A DNA stretch of 64,000 bases from Planctomycetota bacterium. Its GTDB lineage: Bacteria > Planctomycetota > Phycisphaerae > Phycisphaerales > Phycisphaeraceae. The translations under genes were made by a program, and so were the position numbers. The stretch lies in assembly GCA_026386955.1 (NCBI GenBank), contig JAPLMQ010000312.1, positions 1 to 64,000 of the forward strand, written 5' to 3'. This document shows, one piece after another, positions 8,602-17,402 of the stretch. Positions within the stretch are counted from its first letter, which is position 1; each line of letters begins with the position of its first letter. The notes beneath the pieces were generated by a model. That model did not search any database. It was given only the letters and a program-made list of their open reading frames with translations, and was not told the origin of the DNA.

Positions 8602-10650
8602 TCAGGCCGTAACCACCTTGGGCGAGACCGCGGGGGCCGCCGCCGTGACGCCACGCGCCGAACGGGCCGCGGCGTCGGCGGCCTCGGCCTCGGCCATCTC
8701 GATCTCCTCACCCGAGCGAACCAGCCGGGCGGAGTTGAAGATCACCACCAGGCCCGAGACGACGTGCAGGATCGCCGCCATGACGGGGCTGACGTAACCG
8801 GCCGCGGAAAGCCCCATGAAGACGGTGATGAAGACGCCGCCGATGACGAGGTTCTGCTTCACCACCGAGCTGGTCGCCTTGGAGAGGCGGATCAGGAACG
8901 GGATGCGGTTGAGGTTGTTGTTCATCAGGGCGATGCTGGCGGAGTGGATCGCCACGTCGCTGCCCGCCGCGCCCATCGCGATGGAGATGTCGCCCGCCGC
9001 GAGAGCCGGGGCGTCGTTCACGCCGTCGCCGACGACCGCCACGCGGTGCCCCTTGGCCTTGAGCTCATCGACCATCTCCAGCTTCTGGTGCGGGAGCACC
9101 TCGGCCTTGTAGTCGGTGTGCATCTGGGCGGCAACACGCTTGGCGACGCTCTCGCGGTCGCCAGTGACGATGATCAGCCGCTTGAGGCCCAAGGTCCGCA
9201 GATCATCAATGGCGCTCGCCGCCTGGGCGCGGGTGTTGTCCTCAAGACCCACCCAGCCCATCAGGGCTCCGTCGCGAACGATGAACAGAAGGCTGACGCC
9301 ATCGGACTCGGGGGCGGCTTGCGCCGTGGTGATCGCCTCGGCCGAGGCGGCGTCGACCTTCACGGCCCCGCCATCGGTCAGCCACTTGGCCCGCCCGATG
9401 AAGACCTGCCTGCCTTCGATCACGGCCCGAACGCCGCGGCCGGAGATCTCCTCGAACTCCGTCGGCTCGCGCAGGGCCAGCTTCGCCTTGCGGGCGACGT
9501 CGGTCACGGCCTTCGCCACCGGATGCTTCGAGTGTTGCTCCGCGCTCGCGCAGGTGCGGAGCAGGTCGGCCCCGTCCACCCCCGCGGCGGGGGTCAGGCG
9601 GGTGACCTGGAGCTGGCCGGTGGTCAGGGTGCCGGTCTTGTCGAAGACCATCGCGGTCAGGTTGCGGGCGCCTTCGAGGTCGACCACGCTCTTGACCAGC
9701 ACGCCCAATCGGGCGGCGGCGGAAAGGGCGGCCACCATGGCGGTGGGGGTCGCGAGGATCACCGCACAGGGGCAGGCGACGACCAGCATCGCGATGGCGC
9801 GCTGCCACGGGTCTCCCTCGGTCCCCATCCGGATCGTGAAGAAGAGGACGATTGCGATGACCATCAGCACCGTGGGGGTGTACCACCCGGCGTAGCGGTC
9901 GATCATGCGCAGGATCGGGATGCGGGTTCGCTCGGCCTGGAGGATCAGGTCCTTCACCCGGCCCAGCGTGGTGTCGGTACCGGCCTTGAGGACCTCGATC
10001 TCCATCACGCCGGTGAGGTTGATGGTGCCGCCGAAGACCTCGTCGCCCTCGTTCTTGTCCGCGGGGATCGATTCACCGGTGATGTTGGCCTGGTTGACGG
10101 TGCTGGAGCCCTTGGCCACCTTGCCGTCGGCGGGGATGTTGTCGCCGGGACGGACGCGGACGATGTCGCCGGGCTTGAGGTCCTTGGCGTCGACCTCGGA
10201 TTCTTGCCCGCCCGAGAGCCGATGGGCCCGCGTGGGGGTGATGCGCACGAGGGACTCGATGCTCGCCTGGGCGCCCAAGGCGGTGCGGTTCTCAATGAGG
10301 ACCGAGATGATCATAAAGAACGCAATGGCAGCGGCTTCGGTGTATTGACCGATGGCGAAGGCGGCCAGGACCGCCAGCGCCACCAGCTCGTTCATGTGCA
10401 TGTGCCCCTCGGCCAGCTCCTTGAGCGAGACCCAGACCAAGGGCGCGCCCAGCAGCAGGGCGGCGACGAAGGCCAGCAGCGTCGCGGGGAAGTTGGCTTC
10501 GAACTCGGAGGGCCCCGCCCCGTAGATCCAGTCGGCGGCGACCGAGCAGATCAACAGCGTGCCGCCCAGGAGCGTCGCGAGGATCTCCAAGCTGACCCGC
10601 CCGGTTTGGGATTCGACCGACAACTGATCCTTGACGTAGTCGTGAGCCAT
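8602..10650 (-). CDS. P1B-type heavy-metal-transporting ATPase
   Basis: The 682-residue protein carries every key P-type ATPase motif: TGES in the actuator domain (near 200), the membrane CPC metal site in VACPCAV (near 308), the phosphorylation site DKTGTLTTG (near 350), the His-Pro of SKHPVAKA (near 395) and GDGVNDAPALAAGD (near 560). CPC indicates a soft-metal pump (Cu/Ag or Zn/Cd/Pb class). The sequence does not settle which metal, though the last membrane pair resembles the Zn/Cd/Co group more than CopA. It lacks the usual N-terminal CxxC metal-binding domain and begins with a short soluble segment and membrane helices. GAGG lies 7 bp before the ATG at 10648-10650. No metal regulator gene is adjacent. 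Confidence 0.92.
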   Translation of the reverse strand: MAHDYVKDQLSVESQTGRVSLEILATLLGGTLLICSVAADWIYGAGPSEFEANFPATLLAFVAALLLGAPLVWVSLKELAEGHMHMNELVALAVLAAFAIGQYTEAAAIAFFMIISVLIENRTALGAQASIESLVRITPTRAHRLSGGQESEVDAKDLKPGDIVRVRPGDNIPADGKVAKGSSTVNQANITGESIPADKNEGDEVFGGTINLTGVMEIEVLKAGTDTTLGRVKDLILQAERTRIPILRMIDRYAGWYTPTVLMVIAIVLFFTIRMGTEGDPWQRAIAMLVVACPCAVILATPTAMVAALSAAARLGVLVKSVVDLEGARNLTAMVFDKTGTLTTGQLQVTRLTPAAGVDGADLLRTCASAEQHSKHPVAKAVTDVARKAKLALREPTEFEEISGRGVRAVIEGRQVFIGRAKWLTDGGAVKVDAASAEAITTAQAAPESDGVSLLFIVRDGALMGWVGLEDNTRAQAASAIDDLRTLGLKRLIIVTGDRESVAKRVAAQMHTDYKAEVLPHQKLEMVDELKAKGHRVAVVGDGVNDAPALAAGDISIAMGAAGSDVAIHSASIALMNNNLNRIPFLIRLSKATSSVVKQNLVIGGVFITVFMGLSAAGYVSPVMAAILHVVSGLVVIFNSARLVRSGEEIEMAEAEAADAAARSARGVTAAAPAVSPKVVTA

Positions 10651-10968
10651 GAGCAATCCTCTAATACGTGCTTTCAAGCGTGCATCGCGCGCGGAAATGG
10701 AGTCCTTCTAAGCTACGAGCGCGGGCCCGCGGGGTTCGGCCCGGACCGGAGAATTTTCATCTTCCCCTCAACGCGGCAGGTTCGCAACCGACCCGGCAGA
10801 GCGGAAGAGCTTATGCACGGGGAGTTAGGGATTTGTGGTGCCCGGCACGTGGCTCCGCATCCGTCGCCCCGATCTTTCGACCTCTGCACAGGCGAGCGTT
10901 ATGCTATCGCTGTCAAATTCGCCATGGTCTGACGGCGCTTCGTTCCGAACCCTCTTGCCACGAGGCTC
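10651..10968. other. Divergent intergenic region, no gene seen
   Basis: This stretch separates the metal ATPase (leftward) from the flippase (rightward) and should hold both promoters. It contains a short GC-rich palindrome (GCGCGGGCCCGCGG, near 10719) but no promoter hexamers that I would commit to, and no small gene. Confidence 0.6.
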
Positions 10969-12378
10969 ATGTCCGTGTCCACCGACCCGACGGCCAGCAG
11001 TGACATCGGCTCAAGGGTCCACGGCCTCTCCCAGCGGCCGATGGTCCAGAACTTCTTTGCCCTCTCCGCCGTCCAAGCCGCCAACTTCCTCCTCCCCCTC
11101 GCCACGATCCCCTACCTCACCCGCACGCTCGAGCCCTTCGCCTGGGGACGCGTCTGCCTCGCCCAGGCCTTCGCCCAATACATGATCCTCCTGATCGAGT
11201 ACGGCTTCATCTATTCCGCAACCCGCCAAGTCGCCCAATGCCGCGACAAGCCCAACGAATTGGCCGACCTCGTCGCGGGTGTCATGGGGGCCAAGACGCT
11301 CCTGGCCTGCGCCGCCCTGATCCCCACGCTCCTGCTCTGGTGGCTTCACCCCGTCTTCCACGAATACTCGAAGATCCTGTGGGTCGCGCTTTTCTACGCG
11401 GTGCTCTTCGCCTTCCATCCGCTCTGGTTCTTCCAGGGCATCGAGCGCCTCCGCGTCATCGCCACGCTCGACGTGATCGCCAAATCGGTCACCACGCTGG
11501 GCGTCTTCCTGGTCGTCCGCCACCCCCGGGACGCCTGGAAGGTCCTCGCCCTCTACGCTCTGGGGGCCTCGATCTCCACCGTCGTGGGGCTGATCGTGGT
11601 CTATCGCAACGTCCGGCCGCGCCTCCCCTCGGCAGGACTCGTCCGCGACGCCCTGCGCATGGGCTTCACCATGTTCGTCTTCCGCTCCGCGGTGAGCCTC
11701 TACGCGGTCAGCAACGCCTTCATCCTGGGCATCTTCAAGTCGACCGAGATCGTCGGCTTCTACGCCACGCCCGAGAAGATCACCCGCGCGATCCTCCAGC
11801 TCATGACCCCGCTCACGCAGACCTTCTACCCGCGCATCGCCTCCCTCCTCCAGCAGGACCGCGCCCAAGCGGCCTCCCTCGCCCGCAAGGCGCTCTACCT
11901 CTTCGGCTTCGCCGGCGTCGTCGGGGGCGGGCTGGTCTTCCTGCTGGCGTACCCGATCATCCACCTCGCGATGGGCAAGCATTACGTCGCCAACGCCGTG
12001 CCTGTGCTGCAGATCCTCGCCCTGACCATCCCCATGATCGCCCTCTCGACGATCCTGGGCGTCCTCTGGATGCTCCCCCTCCGGCTCGACGTGCCCTTCA
12101 ACGCCATCATCCTCTCGGCGGGGCTCCTCAACGTCACCATCGCCCTCTTCACCGCCCCGCACTACGGCGAGACGGGCATGGCCTGGACCGTCGTCCTCTC
12201 CGAAGCGGTGGTGACCGTCGCCATGTTCGTCGTCCTCCGCCGCAAGCGCCTCGACCCTCTCTCCTTCGCCAAGGTCGACGCCCACGCCGTCATCGTCGAA
12301 CCCGCCCGCCCCCCCGAGGGCACAGCGGTCCCCGGCCCCGGCCCCGCCGCCGCGAAGTCGCCCGCGGCGCCGTTCTGA
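10969..12378 (+). CDS. Polysaccharide/oligosaccharide flippase (Wzx/RfbX-like, MATE fold)
   Basis: The protein has 469 residues and about twelve to fourteen hydrophobic segments. Its N-terminal motif, ANFLLPLATIPYLTRTLEP, is the hallmark of the RfbX/Wzx O-antigen flippase family, and LWFFQGIERLRVIA is also family-typical. Such proteins move lipid-linked oligosaccharides across the cytoplasmic membrane for export. The C-terminal 40 residues are Pro/Ala-rich and probably cytoplasmic. No glycosyltransferase is adjacent. The nearest related gene is the UDP-galactopyranose mutase at 22495, which would make galactofuranose precursor, but a shared pathway is only a guess. The start is the ATG at 10969; the next in-frame Met (MVQNFFAL) would also preserve the first helix. 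Confidence 0.85.
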   Translation: MSVSTDPTASSDIGSRVHGLSQRPMVQNFFALSAVQAANFLLPLATIPYLTRTLEPFAWGRVCLAQAFAQYMILLIEYGFIYSATRQVAQCRDKPNELADLVAGVMGAKTLLACAALIPTLLLWWLHPVFHEYSKILWVALFYAVLFAFHPLWFFQGIERLRVIATLDVIAKSVTTLGVFLVVRHPRDAWKVLALYALGASISTVVGLIVVYRNVRPRLPSAGLVRDALRMGFTMFVFRSAVSLYAVSNAFILGIFKSTEIVGFYATPEKITRAILQLMTPLTQTFYPRIASLLQQDRAQAASLARKALYLFGFAGVVGGGLVFLLAYPIIHLAMGKHYVANAVPVLQILALTIPMIALSTILGVLWMLPLRLDVPFNAIILSAGLLNVTIALFTAPHYGETGMAWTVVLSEAVVTVAMFVVLRRKRLDPLSFAKVDAHAVIVEPARPPEGTAVPGPGPAAAKSPAAPF

Positions 12379-12408
12379 GACGCGGCGCGTCTCGCCTTCA
12401 TCACTTGG

Positions 12409-14658
12409 ATGCTTCACATGACCACCACCCCGCGCCCCGCCCGCGTCGGCGAGCGCTTCGACCATTCCTTCGGCCCCGCCCGCCTCGCCTCCGACCCCGC
12501 CGCGAATCCCTACGACACGCGCGAACTCCGCGCCTGGGCCGATATCCGCCTTCCCGACGGCAGCACCCGTCGCTGGCCGCTCTTCGCGACGCAGGACTGC
12601 GCGCTCGACCCGAACGCCACCGACCCGCACCGCACCGAGAAGGCCACGCTGCTTGACCCGCTTCCGGGGGCGCCGCCCCAATGGCGCCTGCGCTTCCTCC
12701 CCACCACGCCCGGCACGCACAGCCTCAACGCCTTCGTCAGCCTCCGCGGCGGCGCGCCGACCTCGCTCGGCCAACACGCCTTCATCGTCGAGCCCGCCTC
12801 CGCCCCCTTCCCCGGCTACATCCGCTTCGGCCCCAACCAGACCCACTTCGCCACCGACGACGGCCAGCTCTTCTTCCCCATCGGCGCGAACTTCTGCTGG
12901 TCGAACATGACCAAGGTCTTCCACGGCCAAAAACTCAGCGACCTCTTCCTCATGCTCCGCCGGCTGCGCGACGCGGGCGGCAACGCCTACCGCCTCTGGG
13001 TCAACGCCCACTGGGCCGGCCTCACCCTCGACTGGGCCGACCCCGCCGACGGCAGGCCGCTCCCCTTCGGCCAGATCAGCCAGACCGGCGCCGCCAAGCT
13101 CGACGCCATCGTCGAGGAGTCCGAGCGCCTCGGGCTGGGCATCATGTTCTGCATCGACAACATGAACATCTGGTCGGGCGACCAGATCGGCTCATCCTCC
13201 TACGCCCGCGCCCAGGGCGGCCCCTGCGACAAGTCGGCCGACTACTTCAACCTCCCCGCCGCCCGCGCCATGACCCGAGAGAAGATGAAGTACCTCGCCG
13301 CCCGCTGGGCCCACAGCCCCGCCATCTGGTGCTGGGAATTCTGGAACGAGATCGACGGCGTGGGGCTCGACAAGGTCTCCGCCCACTCCATGCTCGCCTG
13401 GCACCAGGAGATGGCCCACGCCCTCCGCGGAGCCGACCCCGTCGGCCACCTCGTCACCACCTCCACCGGCCACCCGCTCGACTTCCCCGCGATGTGGCAG
13501 ATCCCCGAGATCGACTTCACCCAGACCCACCACTACGGCTACAAGGACAGCGTCGACGACATCGTCCCCCTGCTCCGCGGCTTCCACGCCGACGCCATGC
13601 GCCTCTGGCGCAAGCCCCACATGTTCGGCGAGCTCGGCATCTCCTGGTGCGGCCCGGGCCACGCCGGCGGTTGGGAGCACGACGGCCGCACGCTCCACAA
13701 CGTCCTCTGGAGCACCACGCTCCTCCCCGGCTCCTGCGGCGTGGGCCTCTACTGGAACTGGGACGACTACATCCACGCCAACGACCTCTACCACCGCTTC
13801 ACCGGCCTCTCGAAATTCCTGGCCGGCGAACGCTGGCATGAACTCGCGCCGGCGCACCAGCCCGTCGAACTCCTCAACGCGCCGGTGCAGGCGTTCGACC
13901 CGCCGATCGACATGAAGATCCCCACCTGCCTCTCCGGCACCGATTACTACCAATCGGTCTTCACGCTCCAACGCGACGGCACGGTGCTCATCCCCAACCT
14001 CTTCCACGGGCTTGACCAGCCGAACTACCGTTTCCGCATCACGCTCCACGTGGACTACACGCGCGAGGGCGACTTCACCGTCATGGTCTGGGGCGGCGGG
14101 CCGAACCTGTCGGGCGGAGCCCACGCGGCCGCGGGGGCAAGCGCAGCGCCGGCCGACCCTGTCGCCGAACTGCGCCTCGACGGCCAAGTCGCGCTCTCGC
14201 GCCCCGTGGTCACGACCAAGCCCAAGGAGGCAAAGACCGACTACTGCGACCGCCTGACCCTCCGGGTCCCCGCCGGCCGGCACGAGATCGCGATGGAGAA
14301 CATCGGCGACGGCGTCTTTCACACGGGGCACTACATCCTGCAGGCCGGGCAAGACCGCAAGACGCTCGCCGACGCCCAGGCCGTCCGCGCGGGCGCGGCC
14401 GCGTACCTCTGGGTCCGCCATGTGGAGCATCAGTGGGTGAGTTATCTGCAGAAGCGCGAACTCCCGCCGCTCGCGGGCCTGCGCGCCAAGCTGCCGGGAT
14501 GGAAGCCCGGGCAACGGCTCAGTGTGGAATGGTGGGACACCGTCGCGGGGCGGGTCACGCAGACCGCCGCCGTCGCCGCGGACGCCAAGGGCGTGGCGAC
14601 GATGGACGTGCCGACGTTCCAAAACGACGTCGCGGCGAAGGTCCGGCCGATGGTGTGA
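12409..14658 (+). CDS. Glycoside hydrolase, GH5/GH-A clan type, with N-terminal DUF5060-like domain
   Basis: The protein has 749 residues and no obvious signal peptide. Residues 15-130 or so resemble the beta-sandwich (DUF5060-like) domain that often precedes GH-A barrels. The barrel follows, with FFPIGANFCW, a likely acid/base glutamate in CWEFWNEIDG and a likely nucleophile glutamate in HMFGELGIS. The C-terminal part looks like beta-sandwich modules, with a proline/alanine linker near residue 570. The substrate is unknown; beta-mannan, cellulose-like or other plant or algal polymers are all possible. The start may be the ATG at 12409 or the next one at 12418. It follows the flippase by 30 bp on the same strand. 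Confidence 0.75.
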   Translation: MLHMTTTPRPARVGERFDHSFGPARLASDPAANPYDTRELRAWADIRLPDGSTRRWPLFATQDCALDPNATDPHRTEKATLLDPLPGAPPQWRLRFLPTTPGTHSLNAFVSLRGGAPTSLGQHAFIVEPASAPFPGYIRFGPNQTHFATDDGQLFFPIGANFCWSNMTKVFHGQKLSDLFLMLRRLRDAGGNAYRLWVNAHWAGLTLDWADPADGRPLPFGQISQTGAAKLDAIVEESERLGLGIMFCIDNMNIWSGDQIGSSSYARAQGGPCDKSADYFNLPAARAMTREKMKYLAARWAHSPAIWCWEFWNEIDGVGLDKVSAHSMLAWHQEMAHALRGADPVGHLVTTSTGHPLDFPAMWQIPEIDFTQTHHYGYKDSVDDIVPLLRGFHADAMRLWRKPHMFGELGISWCGPGHAGGWEHDGRTLHNVLWSTTLLPGSCGVGLYWNWDDYIHANDLYHRFTGLSKFLAGERWHELAPAHQPVELLNAPVQAFDPPIDMKIPTCLSGTDYYQSVFTLQRDGTVLIPNLFHGLDQPNYRFRITLHVDYTREGDFTVMVWGGGPNLSGGAHAAAGASAAPADPVAELRLDGQVALSRPVVTTKPKEAKTDYCDRLTLRVPAGRHEIAMENIGDGVFHTGHYILQAGQDRKTLADAQAVRAGAAAYLWVRHVEHQWVSYLQKRELPPLAGLRAKLPGWKPGQRLSVEWWDTVAGRVTQTAAVAADAKGVATMDVPTFQNDVAAKVRPMV

Positions 14659-14751
14659 AAAATGGCGAAATGCATGAACCGCCCCGCCCCGGCGCGCATA
14701 GAGTTCATGTGTACGTCTCGCACGCTTCACGTCCATGGTGAAAGGCGATTC

Positions 14752-15099
14752 ATGCGTATCCACATCCTCGGCGACCACCTTCCCCTCACCACCGAAATCT
14801 CCAATTACGCCCGCAAGCGGCTGGACACCGCCCTGGGCAAGTTCGACCGACGCATCCAGGACGTCACCGTCCGCCTCTGCGACGTCAACGGCCCCAAGCA
14901 CGGCGACTACAAGCGCTGCCGCGTCGCCATCAACGTCCTGCGCCTCGGGGGCGAGCCCATCCTCGTCGAGCACGTCGCCAGCGACCTCTACGCCGCGATC
15001 GACGCTGTCGCCTCCCGCGCCAAGCTCGCCCTCGTCCGCCGCGTGCAGAAGGCCAAGTCCTTCACGCACGACAGCGCCAGCGGCTTGCCGGCGATGTGA
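14752..15099 (+). CDS. hpf: Ribosome hibernation/modulation factor, HPF/RaiA family
   Basis: The protein has 115 residues, the length of short HPF/RaiA (S30EA) proteins. It begins with the family pattern MRIHILGDHLPLTTEISNYA, followed by LDTALGKFDRRIQDVTVRLCD and the basic strand RCRVAINVL. These proteins bind the small ribosomal subunit in stationary phase and block translation. AAAGG lies 8 bp before the ATG, which is why the shorter frame was chosen over the one opening at 14662. No rpoN or PTS gene is nearby, unlike in proteobacteria. The repeat element at 15137 follows directly. Confidence 0.87.
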   Translation: MRIHILGDHLPLTTEISNYARKRLDTALGKFDRRIQDVTVRLCDVNGPKHGDYKRCRVAINVLRLGGEPILVEHVASDLYAAIDAVASRAKLALVRRVQKAKSFTHDSASGLPAM

Positions 15100-15136
15100 G
15101 TGCGCCGGACGCTCCATTGAGAGGCCCTGTCTGAGT

Positions 15137-15364
15137 CTGATCAGAGACGGCGACTGTGTCGCCGAAGATCGGGCGAAAGCGGTACTCCGCTCGCGCGACG
15201 TGCCGGCGTCGTTGACGCCACCAAGCGTGCGTGACGCATTCGCAAAAATGGCTTTGGCGCAGCGTTCAACGAGAATCCCGGCGGGTGACGGCGTCCGGCG
15301 ATTCGCGCGGGCGGAGTACCGCTTTCGCCCGATCTTCGGACACACAGTGTCCATCTCTGATCAG
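15137..15364. repeat. Long inverted-pair element, family B copy 1 (CTGATCAGAG termini)
   Basis: The element begins CTGATCAGAGACGG and ends with its inverse. About 60 bp at each end are near-perfect inverted copies, including ATCGGGCGAAAGCGGTACTC at the left and its complement at the right. The ends also hold an ACTGTGT / ACACAGT core. The middle is not symmetric. A related copy lies at 26750-26966 and a solo terminal palindrome at 62947-62985. It fills the gap between hpf and the gene at 15426. Confidence 0.85.
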
Positions 15365-15425
15365 GCTGCGCCTGATGCGATAAACTCCGCTCGTCGCGCC
15401 GTTCACGCGACGACGGAATCGCCGC

Positions 15426-17147
15426 ATGACCCTCCCCGACAAGTCCGACAAGTGGCTCGGCCTGCCCTTCTGCGACCGCCCGCTCATCGACCCCGCCCAC
15501 CCCATCGACGACGGCAGGCCCACGCTCTGGCGCACCGATTTCTCGCGCTGCCGCCCCGCCGCCGCGCTGGGCTCGGGGGTCGGCGCAGCGCTCGGCCAAT
15601 GGTCTCTCATCGACTACGCCACTGAGCGATTCAGCGGCAAGCTCCTCCACGCCCCGCGCGACAATCCCGCGCCGGAGCTTCAGCTCGCCCTCGACGCCCC
15701 CGGATGGCACGCCCTCTTCGTCTGGCTCATGGGCGGCGACGTCGACACCGAGAAGCAATTCCCCGCCGACTTCGACAGCGTCTATTCCCAATCCCCCGGC
15801 CCCGCCCTGCGCCTCTCGAACGACAGCCATTTCGCCTGCCACTTCAAGACGCTCTCGCATGACCGCATGATGTGGCCCGGCCTCGAATGCTGCTTCTGGA
15901 AGTACGCCGACCTCACCGGCCAGTCGCTGATCATCCGCCACCAGGGCGGCGCGGTCTACCTCGGCGCACTGCAGCTCGTCCCGCTCTCGCCCGCGGAAGT
16001 CGAAGCGGTGCAACGCGACCGCGCCGACGCCTCCCGCCGCCGGCTGATCGTCAAGGGCGACATGTACAGCCCGCGCGAGTCCGACGCGATGGCGGAGCAA
16101 CTGCGCGACCGCGACGTCAAGGCCTGGATCGTCGGCTGCGAAGACTCGGCCGACCTCATGCGCGAGGGCGGCTCGACCAAGATCTCCGCCTTCGCCCAGG
16201 CCTGCGACCGCATCGGCGCCGCCTGCTGGGTCTGCGACCGCCCGAGTCTCTGGAGCCTGCACGTCCACTGGCCCGACGCCCGGGCCCGCTGGTTCGAGCA
16301 GCACCCCGAGCTGCACGCCCGCGACCGCGACGGCACGCCCACGCACCAGGCGAGCTTCGCCGAGCCGGCCGTGCAGGACTACATGCTCAGCCGCGCGCGG
16401 GCGGCGCTGAACACGCCGGGCGGCATCGACGCCTTCGGCCAATTCTTCAACCGCGACCCGGGCCTGGTCCTCTTCGAGCCCGCCGCCGTGCGCGGCTTCG
16501 CCGAACGCCACGGCGTCGACCCGCTCACGCTCCCCGACCGCGACGAACGCCTCCTCGACTGGCGCGCCGACATCATCACCGGCTACATGCGCCGGCAGCG
16601 CGCCGTGCTCGACGAAGCCCGCCCGCGCTCATCCGCACAGAAGCGCGTGCAGAGCGTCGCCGTGGTCTTGGGCGACCCGGCCGCGAACCGCTTCTTCGGG
16701 CTCGACGTCGAGCGCTGGGTGCGCGAGGGGCTGGTCGACGCGCTGCTGCTCTACCCGTGGGCCGACTACCCCGACCGCTGGCTGGCCCAAGGCTTCGTCG
16801 AAGCCGACGTGAAGTGGTTCGCGTCGGCCGTGAAGGGGACGGACGTGAAGATCTATCCGATGTGGCTCGCGGGCGTCTGGCGGACGCACTGGACACCCGA
16901 GCACGTGCGGATGAACGAGTATTTCACCAAGGCGATGCGCGACTACGCCGACGGGGCCGACGGAATTTCCGCGTGGGACGGCGTGGGCCTCGACGCCGCC
17001 TTCCGCTCCGACCGCTGGCTGCGCCTGGGCCACCGCGACCAGCTCGCCGCGTGGGCCCAACACGATTTCCCGCTCCCGCCCAAGCTCCGCTTCACCCGCT
17101 ACGCAGGCAAGACGCCGGACAGGTATCCCGTGGGGACGGGCGGGTGA
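15426..17147 (+). CDS. Hypothetical carbohydrate-active protein, possibly a TIM-barrel glycosidase
   Basis: The protein has 573 residues and no signal peptide or membrane segment. I do not recognise a named family with certainty. The first 190 residues look like a beta-rich domain. From about residue 210 to 520 alternating strands and helices fit a TIM barrel, with motifs such as AWIVGCEDSADLM, FGQFFNRDP, LLLYPWADYPDRW and ISAWDGVGLD. Features of this sort occur in family-10-like or alpha-amylase-type glycosidase groups of unknown substrate. The neighbours (a CE7 esterase downstream, a GH-A hydrolase upstream) favour a role in polysaccharide use. The start is the ATG after a repeat element; no strong ribosome-binding site is visible. 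Confidence 0.65.
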   Translation: MTLPDKSDKWLGLPFCDRPLIDPAHPIDDGRPTLWRTDFSRCRPAAALGSGVGAALGQWSLIDYATERFSGKLLHAPRDNPAPELQLALDAPGWHALFVWLMGGDVDTEKQFPADFDSVYSQSPGPALRLSNDSHFACHFKTLSHDRMMWPGLECCFWKYADLTGQSLIIRHQGGAVYLGALQLVPLSPAEVEAVQRDRADASRRRLIVKGDMYSPRESDAMAEQLRDRDVKAWIVGCEDSADLMREGGSTKISAFAQACDRIGAACWVCDRPSLWSLHVHWPDARARWFEQHPELHARDRDGTPTHQASFAEPAVQDYMLSRARAALNTPGGIDAFGQFFNRDPGLVLFEPAAVRGFAERHGVDPLTLPDRDERLLDWRADIITGYMRRQRAVLDEARPRSSAQKRVQSVAVVLGDPAANRFFGLDVERWVREGLVDALLLYPWADYPDRWLAQGFVEADVKWFASAVKGTDVKIYPMWLAGVWRTHWTPEHVRMNEYFTKAMRDYADGADGISAWDGVGLDAAFRSDRWLRLGHRDQLAAWAQHDFPLPPKLRFTRYAGKTPDRYPVGTGG

Positions 17148-17157
17148 CGCCTTGTCT

Positions 17158-17334
17158 GGTGCCACATGTCATCGTAATCGTGACATGTGTCTGGAGAGGC
17201 CGTGAATCCAACGTTTGACGGCAGCGCCGAATCCCTTGAATCGCGGCGCTCCCGCGAGATTGGGTTGAGCCGTCGAGACACCCTGGCGCTTCGGTTGACA
17301 GGCACATGTCACGAGTACGATGACATGTGGCACC
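17158..17334. repeat. REPIN-like element, family A copy 1
   Basis: Two inverted copies of a palindromic arm face each other. The left arm is at 17158-17189 (GGTGCC, then CACATGTCA-N9-TGACATGTG) and the right arm at 17303-17334 (the same palindrome, then GCACC). The spacer of about 110 bp is unlike that of the other copies at 29575 and 36415. Each arm can fold on its own, and the whole element can fold as one long hairpin. The left spacer base differs (TCGTAATCG against TCGTACTCG elsewhere). Confidence 0.9.
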
Positions 17335-17402
17335 CAGAAAAAGCCGCGTTTCCGCACGCGCCGCACTCGTGTTTGTTCAACAAGATCGGCAATGAACCGC
17401 CC

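Noticed and set aside
15137-15364. Family B element as an insertion sequence
   Set aside because: It has long inverted ends but only about 230 bp and no transposase frame; it is at most a non-autonomous element.
17187-17402. N-terminal extension of the CE7 esterase
   Set aside because: The open frame crosses a REPIN element, and family similarity begins only at 17403.
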